DNA from: Multivorans sp965116445
GTDB lineage: Bacteria; Acidobacteriota; Thermoanaerobaculia; Multivoradales; Multivoraceae
Length of the DNA: 64,000 nt
Assembly: GCA_965116445.1 (NCBI GenBank)
Contig: OZ220688.1
Location: 2,108,001 to 2,172,000 of the forward strand
Direction of reading: 5' to 3'
The notes beneath the pieces were generated by a model that saw nothing but the letters and a program-made list of their open reading frames with translations, made no database searches and had not been told where the DNA came from. How positions within the stretch are numbered: the stretch's first letter is position 1; every line of letters starts with the position of its first letter. The position numbers and the translations under genes were made by a program. Shown here one piece after another: positions 59,984 through 64,000 of the stretch.

Positions 59984-60424
59984 ATGAACACGGACCGTAT
60001 TCTCACTGACTTCCGGGAGAAGGTCTCCAGCGAGATCAGCGTCCTCCCGGAGGGCGTGGACCGGTATCGGATCGTCACGCCATTCGCGTTCGACGACGGG
60101 GACGGTCTCGTCCTCGTGCTGAGGCGAGTTGGCGCCGAATGGCAACTGACAGACGAGGCGCACACGTTCATGCGCCTAACCTATGACATCGATGAGGCCG
60201 ACCTCCACCGAGGCACGCGCCAGAAGCTCATCGCGAACGCCCTGGACATCTCACGTGTGGAGGACCGCGATGGCGAGCTCGTTCTTCCCGTTCCGGACGA
60301 GAGATTCGGAGACGCCCTGTTCTCCTTCGTGCAGGCGCTACTCAGGGTCTCCGACATCTCCTACCTGTCCCGGGAGCAAGTCCGCAGCGCGTTCAGGGAG
60401 GACTCGGCGCCCCCTCCGCGCTGA
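59984..60424 (+). CDS. DUF1828 domain protein
   Basis: The 146-residue protein begins at ATG 59984, 5 bases after the MFS stop. It has the DUF1828 layout: an N-terminal VTPFAFDDGDGLVLVLRR, then EWQLTDEAHTFMRLTYDID and a helical C-terminus ending FVQALLRVSDISYLSREQV. DUF1828 proteins are common in mobile elements and defence regions, function unknown. It precedes the methyltransferase gene by about 80 bases in the same direction and probably belongs to that system. Confidence 0.8.
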   Translation: MNTDRILTDFREKVSSEISVLPEGVDRYRIVTPFAFDDGDGLVLVLRRVGAEWQLTDEAHTFMRLTYDIDEADLHRGTRQKLIANALDISRVEDRDGELVLPVPDERFGDALFSFVQALLRVSDISYLSREQVRSAFREDSAPPPR

Positions 60425-60504
60425 GAGCGCTATAGTCCCGGGCCACCCTTGCCGCCAGTTGCCCCGATGTCAGCCTCTTCCGATTGCCGCCTGCAGTACG
60501 CGAC

Positions 60505-63500
60505 GTGACGAGCGAGCGCTTCCCCAAGCTCGTCAGGCTGCTCAAGGAGCTGTTCCAACTCGACAAGCCGGAACTCGACTTCGGGTTCTACCGAATCATG
60601 CACGCCCGGAGCGCGGAGGTCACACGGTTCCTGGAAGAGGATCTCAAGGCCGAGGTCCAGGCGGCGCTCGGCGAGTACGGCTCCGCAGAGCGAGACCAGG
60701 TCGAGCGGGAACTCAGGGAGGCGACCGCTCAGGCCAAGAGCCTCGGCGTCGATCCCGACTCCGCCGACAAGGTCCATGAACTTCGCGCGAAGCTCAACGA
60801 AGCGGACGACCTCGCCGCCGTGGAGGCAGACGTCTACGACCACCTCTACCGGTTCTTCCGCCGCTACTACAAGGACGGCGACTTCATCAGCCAGCGCGTC
60901 TACAAGGATGGCGCCTACGCCATCCCCTACTCGGGCGAGGAAGTCAAGCTCCACTGGGCGAACGCCGACCAGTACTACATCAAGACCGACGAGTACCTGC
61001 GCAACTACAGCTTCCGCCTGCGCCCCGACGACCCCGCCGACCCGATGCGGGTGCACCTCCGCCTGGCCGACGCGGCGGAGGGCGAGCACGACAACGTGAA
61101 GGCAGCCGAGGGCAAGAAGCGCGTGTTCATCCTCGCTGACGGCGACTTCGCGTTCGAGGAGGCCGGCGAGAACGGCGCCCGGGACCTCGTCCTGCTCTTC
61201 GAGTATCGGCCCGCGACGCTCGACGACTGGCCCGAGGCCCAACGGCCCGGAAAGAAGAAGCCGCCCGCTCAGAAGCCCCTCATCGAGCTTGCCGAGTCCC
61301 GTATCGGCTCGCTGAGCCTCCCGCAGCCGAGCCTTCACCGCTGGGTTGCGGCCCTCGAACAGAACCACCTCAAGGCAGGCGGTGACACGAGCAAGAAGTC
61401 CCGCCTCCGAGCCCATCTCGAGCGCTACACCGCCCGAAACACCTTCGACTACTTCATCCACAAGAACCTCGGCGGCTTCCTGCGGCGCGAACTCGACTTC
61501 TACATCAAGAACGAGGTCATGCGTCTCGACGACATCGAGAACGCCGACGCGCCGAAGGCCGAGCAGTACCTGTCCCGGATCCGGGCCATCCGCCGCTCCG
61601 CCCTGCCCGTCATCGACTTCCTCGCCTCCCTGGAGAACTTCCAGAAGCGGCTGTGGCTCAAGAAGAAGTTCGTCGTGGAGACCTCCTACTGCATCCGCCT
61701 CGGCTGCATCCCGGACGAGTTCCTGCCCGAGATCGCCGCCAACGAAGCGCAGCGCCGGGAGTGGGTCGAGCTCTGCGGGATCGACGCGATCAAGGGCGAT
61801 CTGGCCACGGCCGGGTACAGCGAGCCCCTGACGGTGGAGTTCCTGCGGTCGCAACCGACGTTGATGATGGAAAGCCGCCACTTTCCCGCCACTCTCCCGC
61901 TTCAGATCTCTGATGCACAGCACGATCGACCGGTAGAACCCAAGGCAGCGGAACGCGATCAGGCGAATGGGCTCCTGCTACAGGCCGACAACTTCCATGG
62001 AGTTGCGACTCTTGCTCGAAGCTATGCTGGCCGGCTGGCCGGAATCTATATTGATCCCCCCTACAACACAGCCTCATCTGCCATTCTCTACAAGAACGAC
62101 TACAAGGCCTCATCTTGGCTCACGTTGATCGCCTCCCGAACCTCCTTGGCCGCCAAGCTCCTAGGTTCGGATGGGATGTTATGTTGCGCTATTGACGATC
62201 AGCAGGTATCGCAGATCAGGATGTTCCTTCAGAGCTTGTTCCCTATCGAGTTGGGCACCGTTGTCGTCCGGTCGAATCCTGCAGGACGCAAGTCAAAAGG
62301 CCAGTTCTCCCCAGCCCATGAGTTCGCACTGTTCTTCGGCAATGCAACAGCGCTGCCCGGACCGCTCAAGAAGTCCGCGAAGGAAACGGCTCGATACCCT
62401 CACATCGATGAGCGCGGGCGCTACGCGTGGAACAACCTGATCCGGCACGGCTCAAACGACCGACGAAGAGATCGACCCAAGCAGTTCTACCCGATCTTCA
62501 TTGCGCCCGACGACTCCATTCGTGTACCGCCGCTCAAGTGGAACACCGGCCAACGACAATACCGTGTGCTGGAGGATCCGCGCGACCAAGAGGCCGTCGT
62601 CTGGCCAACGCGGATGGAGGGCGGACAGTTGGTCGAAAAGAACTGGCATGTAGGTCCCGAGCGGATCGCCAAAGACCCACCGGATCGCTACCGTGTGCGC
62701 CGCCTCCGGGATACGTTCGGGGCCATTAGTACCAAGATCGCAGTCGACTTCAAGATCTACATGGACGAGTTCGCCATGCCGAAGACTTGGTGGGAGGATC
62801 CGAAGTATGCGTCCGCCAATCGGGGGGCTCACCTGGTCAAGGCACTCTTCGGCGCCAAGGTCTTTTCCTTTCCAAAGGCAAGCGATCTTGTCGAAGACTG
62901 CATCCGAGCCATGAATCCTGCCCGGGACTCTACGATCCTCGACTACTTCGCCGGCTCAGGCACCACCGGCCAGGCCGTTATCAACCTGAACCGCGGGGAC
63001 GGCGGCGATCGCCGTTTCGTCCTCGTTGAGATGGGCGAGCACTTCGAGACGGTGCTCCTGCCGCGTCTCAAGAAAGTCACCTACTCGCCCGAGTGGAAAG
63101 ATGGCAAGCCGGTACGTCAGGCCACTGCTGAAGAGGCGGAACGCTCTCCCCGGATCATGAAGGTGATCCGGCTCGAGTCGTACGAGGACACCCTCAACAA
63201 CCTCGACGTTCCGACCGCCGAGGCCGGATCGGTGAACGATCAGACCCTACCCCCCCCCCCCCCCCCCCCCAAGATTTCTGGATCGGAAACCAGTTCTTCG
63301 CCCCAGCGCGAGCAGTACCTGCTGCGCTACCTGCTCGACGTGGACACCCGGCACGACGCTTCGCTGCTCGACGTGGAGCGGTTCATCGACCCGACGGCGT
63401 ACGCGCTCAAGATCAAGCGGCCCGGCTCGGACGAGAGCCGCGAGACGCCGGTCGACCTCATCGAGACGTTCAACTGGCTTCTCGGACTCCGAGTCTCCAG

Positions 63501-63912
63501 GCTTTGGGCGCCCCGGCAGATCGACGCACGCTTCGAGCGTGACGGCGAAGGCCGGCTGACACTCAAGGACGGCCTCCGGGAGACGCCGGACGGTCAGTGG
63601 TGGTTCCGGGCGGTCGAAGGGTTGCTGCCGGACGACCGGCGCGCGCTGGTCATCTGGCGCAAGCGGCCGGGCGGCGACACGACCGAGGGCATCGAACAAG
63701 ACAACCTCGTACTGAACGAGTGGTTCAAGGCACAAGGCTGGGCGGAACGGAGCGAGGGCGACGGGACCAGTCCCGACGTCGTCTACGCGAACGGCGACCA
63801 CAACCTCCGCAACGTCCGACCGACCGGCGCCACATGGGAGGCGCACCTCCTTGAGGACCACTTCTTCCGGCTGATGTTCGAGGACGACGAGCCGTCCCCC
63901 CGGGCCGGCTGA
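60505..63912 (+). CDS. Type III-like adenine-specific DNA methyltransferase with poly-C tract
   Basis: From GTG 60505 the protein has 1135 residues (TTG 60484 is an alternative). Residues 1-480 are a long helical N-terminus. The catalytic part has motif IV DPPYN (517-521) before motif I FAGSGTTG (815-822), the beta-class order seen in Mod subunits of type III systems. A 21-C run encodes seven prolines (916-922) in a linker after ESYEDTLNNL. A C-terminal domain of about 210 residues follows (YLLRYLLDVDTR, VDLIETFNWLLGL). The tract is in frame, so this is the ON state. The middle (about 61890-63240) uses many A/T-ending codons, unlike both flanks. The next gene starts within the stop (TGATG). 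Confidence 0.9.
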   Translation: MTSERFPKLVRLLKELFQLDKPELDFGFYRIMHARSAEVTRFLEEDLKAEVQAALGEYGSAERDQVERELREATAQAKSLGVDPDSADKVHELRAKLNEADDLAAVEADVYDHLYRFFRRYYKDGDFISQRVYKDGAYAIPYSGEEVKLHWANADQYYIKTDEYLRNYSFRLRPDDPADPMRVHLRLADAAEGEHDNVKAAEGKKRVFILADGDFAFEEAGENGARDLVLLFEYRPATLDDWPEAQRPGKKKPPAQKPLIELAESRIGSLSLPQPSLHRWVAALEQNHLKAGGDTSKKSRLRAHLERYTARNTFDYFIHKNLGGFLRRELDFYIKNEVMRLDDIENADAPKAEQYLSRIRAIRRSALPVIDFLASLENFQKRLWLKKKFVVETSYCIRLGCIPDEFLPEIAANEAQRREWVELCGIDAIKGDLATAGYSEPLTVEFLRSQPTLMMESRHFPATLPLQISDAQHDRPVEPKAAERDQANGLLLQADNFHGVATLARSYAGRLAGIYIDPPYNTASSAILYKNDYKASSWLTLIASRTSLAAKLLGSDGMLCCAIDDQQVSQIRMFLQSLFPIELGTVVVRSNPAGRKSKGQFSPAHEFALFFGNATALPGPLKKSAKETARYPHIDERGRYAWNNLIRHGSNDRRRDRPKQFYPIFIAPDDSIRVPPLKWNTGQRQYRVLEDPRDQEAVVWPTRMEGGQLVEKNWHVGPERIAKDPPDRYRVRRLRDTFGAISTKIAVDFKIYMDEFAMPKTWWEDPKYASANRGAHLVKALFGAKVFSFPKASDLVEDCIRAMNPARDSTILDYFAGSGTTGQAVINLNRGDGGDRRFVLVEMGEHFETVLLPRLKKVTYSPEWKDGKPVRQATAEEAERSPRIMKVIRLESYEDTLNNLDVPTAEAGSVNDQTLPPPPPPPKISGSETSSSPQREQYLLRYLLDVDTRHDASLLDVERFIDPTAYALKIKRPGSDESRETPVDLIETFNWLLGLRVSRLWAPRQIDARFERDGEGRLTLKDGLRETPDGQWWFRAVEGLLPDDRRALVIWRKRPGGDTTEGIEQDNLVLNEWFKAQGWAERSEGDGTSPDVVYANGDHNLRNVRPTGATWEAHLLEDHFFRLMFEDDEPSPRAG
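63250..63270 (+). repeat. Poly-C tract of 21 bases
   Basis: Twenty-one consecutive cytosines lie in the methyltransferase gene and encode seven prolines. Adding one C leads to a stop at 63540-63542 and losing one C leads to a stop at 63557-63559 (genome coordinates), so length changes remove the last 210 or so residues. No other long homopolymer was seen in the window. Confidence 0.95.
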
Positions 63913-64000
63913 TGGCAACGAGGAAACGCACGCCCGTACCTTTCTCGCGCAAGCTGGCCCTGAACCGGCGGCTACTCGGGCTGTTCGGCTGCGAGAGCCT
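63912..64000 (+). CDS. Probable DEAD/DEAH helicase partner, 5' end only
   Basis: The frame opens at ATG 63912, one base inside the methyltransferase stop (TGATG), and runs off the window. The readable part is MATRKRTPVPFSRKLALNR then RLLGLFGCES. A K-L-x-L-N-x-x-L-x-x-L-F-G pattern is what I recall from the N-termini of helicases encoded after this methyltransferase type. Helicase motifs would lie beyond the window, so the call rests on context and a short match. Confidence 0.55.
   Translation, partial: MATRKRTPVPFSRKLALNRRLLGLFGCES

Overview
The window reads as part of a very GC-rich chromosome of a Gram-negative bacterium. Support comes from a lipid A-type acyltransferase, a complete RND/adaptor/outer-membrane-channel set, lipoprotein and Sec signal peptides, c-type cytochromes, and codons ending almost always in G or C. 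A squalene-hopene cyclase, single-chain acyl-CoA carboxylase, sulfatase, exported isoaspartyl methyltransferase and many toxin-antitoxin pairs fit an uncultured aerobic lineage such as Acidobacteriota (Thermoanaerobaculia-like) or Myxococcota. That placement is inference; no rRNA or ribosomal protein gene is present to decide it. I saw no tRNA, rRNA or CRISPR array.

Layout. 1-4.5 kb: the 3' end of an unrecognised gene, a GNAT acetyltransferase and an 1148-residue biotin carboxylase/BCCP/carboxyltransferase fusion. 4.5-13 kb: an accessory island with two near-identical coiled-coil PD-(D/E)XK proteins flanking an RHH-PIN toxin-antitoxin pair, a 5'-truncated IS1182-like transposase, McrBC whose mcrB start runs into that transposase, and a tight vapB-vapC-higB-higA array. 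13-26 kb: housekeeping and transport genes (haloacid dehalogenase, Ppx/GppA, threonine aldolase, MaoC dehydratase, FecBCD-type ABC importer, peroxiredoxin, pantothenate kinase, sulfatase, LpxL-like acyltransferase, DUF4212 plus sodium:solute symporter). 26-27 kb: a gene-poor scar with a 27-bp inverted repeat, an orphan AbrB-type antitoxin and an integrase relic. 27-36 kb: RecD2, a VOC protein, GH20 hexosaminidase, fitAB with a clear promoter/operator, a GyrI-like protein, a galactokinase-like kinase, a SprT-like metallopeptidase and an enoyl-CoA hydratase.

36-56 kb is the most unusual part. One leftward operon encodes an outer membrane channel, an adaptor, an RND pump, a GPP34-cytochrome P450 fusion and a second RND pump. 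To its right are a peptidoglycan amidase and a MamK-like actin. A second leftward operon then encodes another GPP34-P450 (with a one-base frameshift), a sulfotransferase, a squalene-hopene cyclase and a HAD phosphatase. Both P450s have a GPP34 (GOLPH3-like) N-terminus, which in eukaryotes binds phosphoinositide membranes. I infer a membrane-tethered P450 system that tailors, and perhaps sulfates and exports, polycyclic triterpenoids or other lipids.

56-64 kb: a di-heme cytochrome c peroxidase-like protein with a small exported partner, an exported Pcm, an MFS transporter, then a DUF1828 gene, a 1135-residue adenine methyltransferase and the start of a helicase-like gene. The methyltransferase contains a 21-C tract after its catalytic motifs, so it is a strong candidate for phase variation. 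The strongest leads are the GPP34-P450 modules, the poly-C methyltransferase, the MamK-like actin beside an amidase, and the duplicated nuclease-fold unit carrying a carboxylase-like 3' tail.
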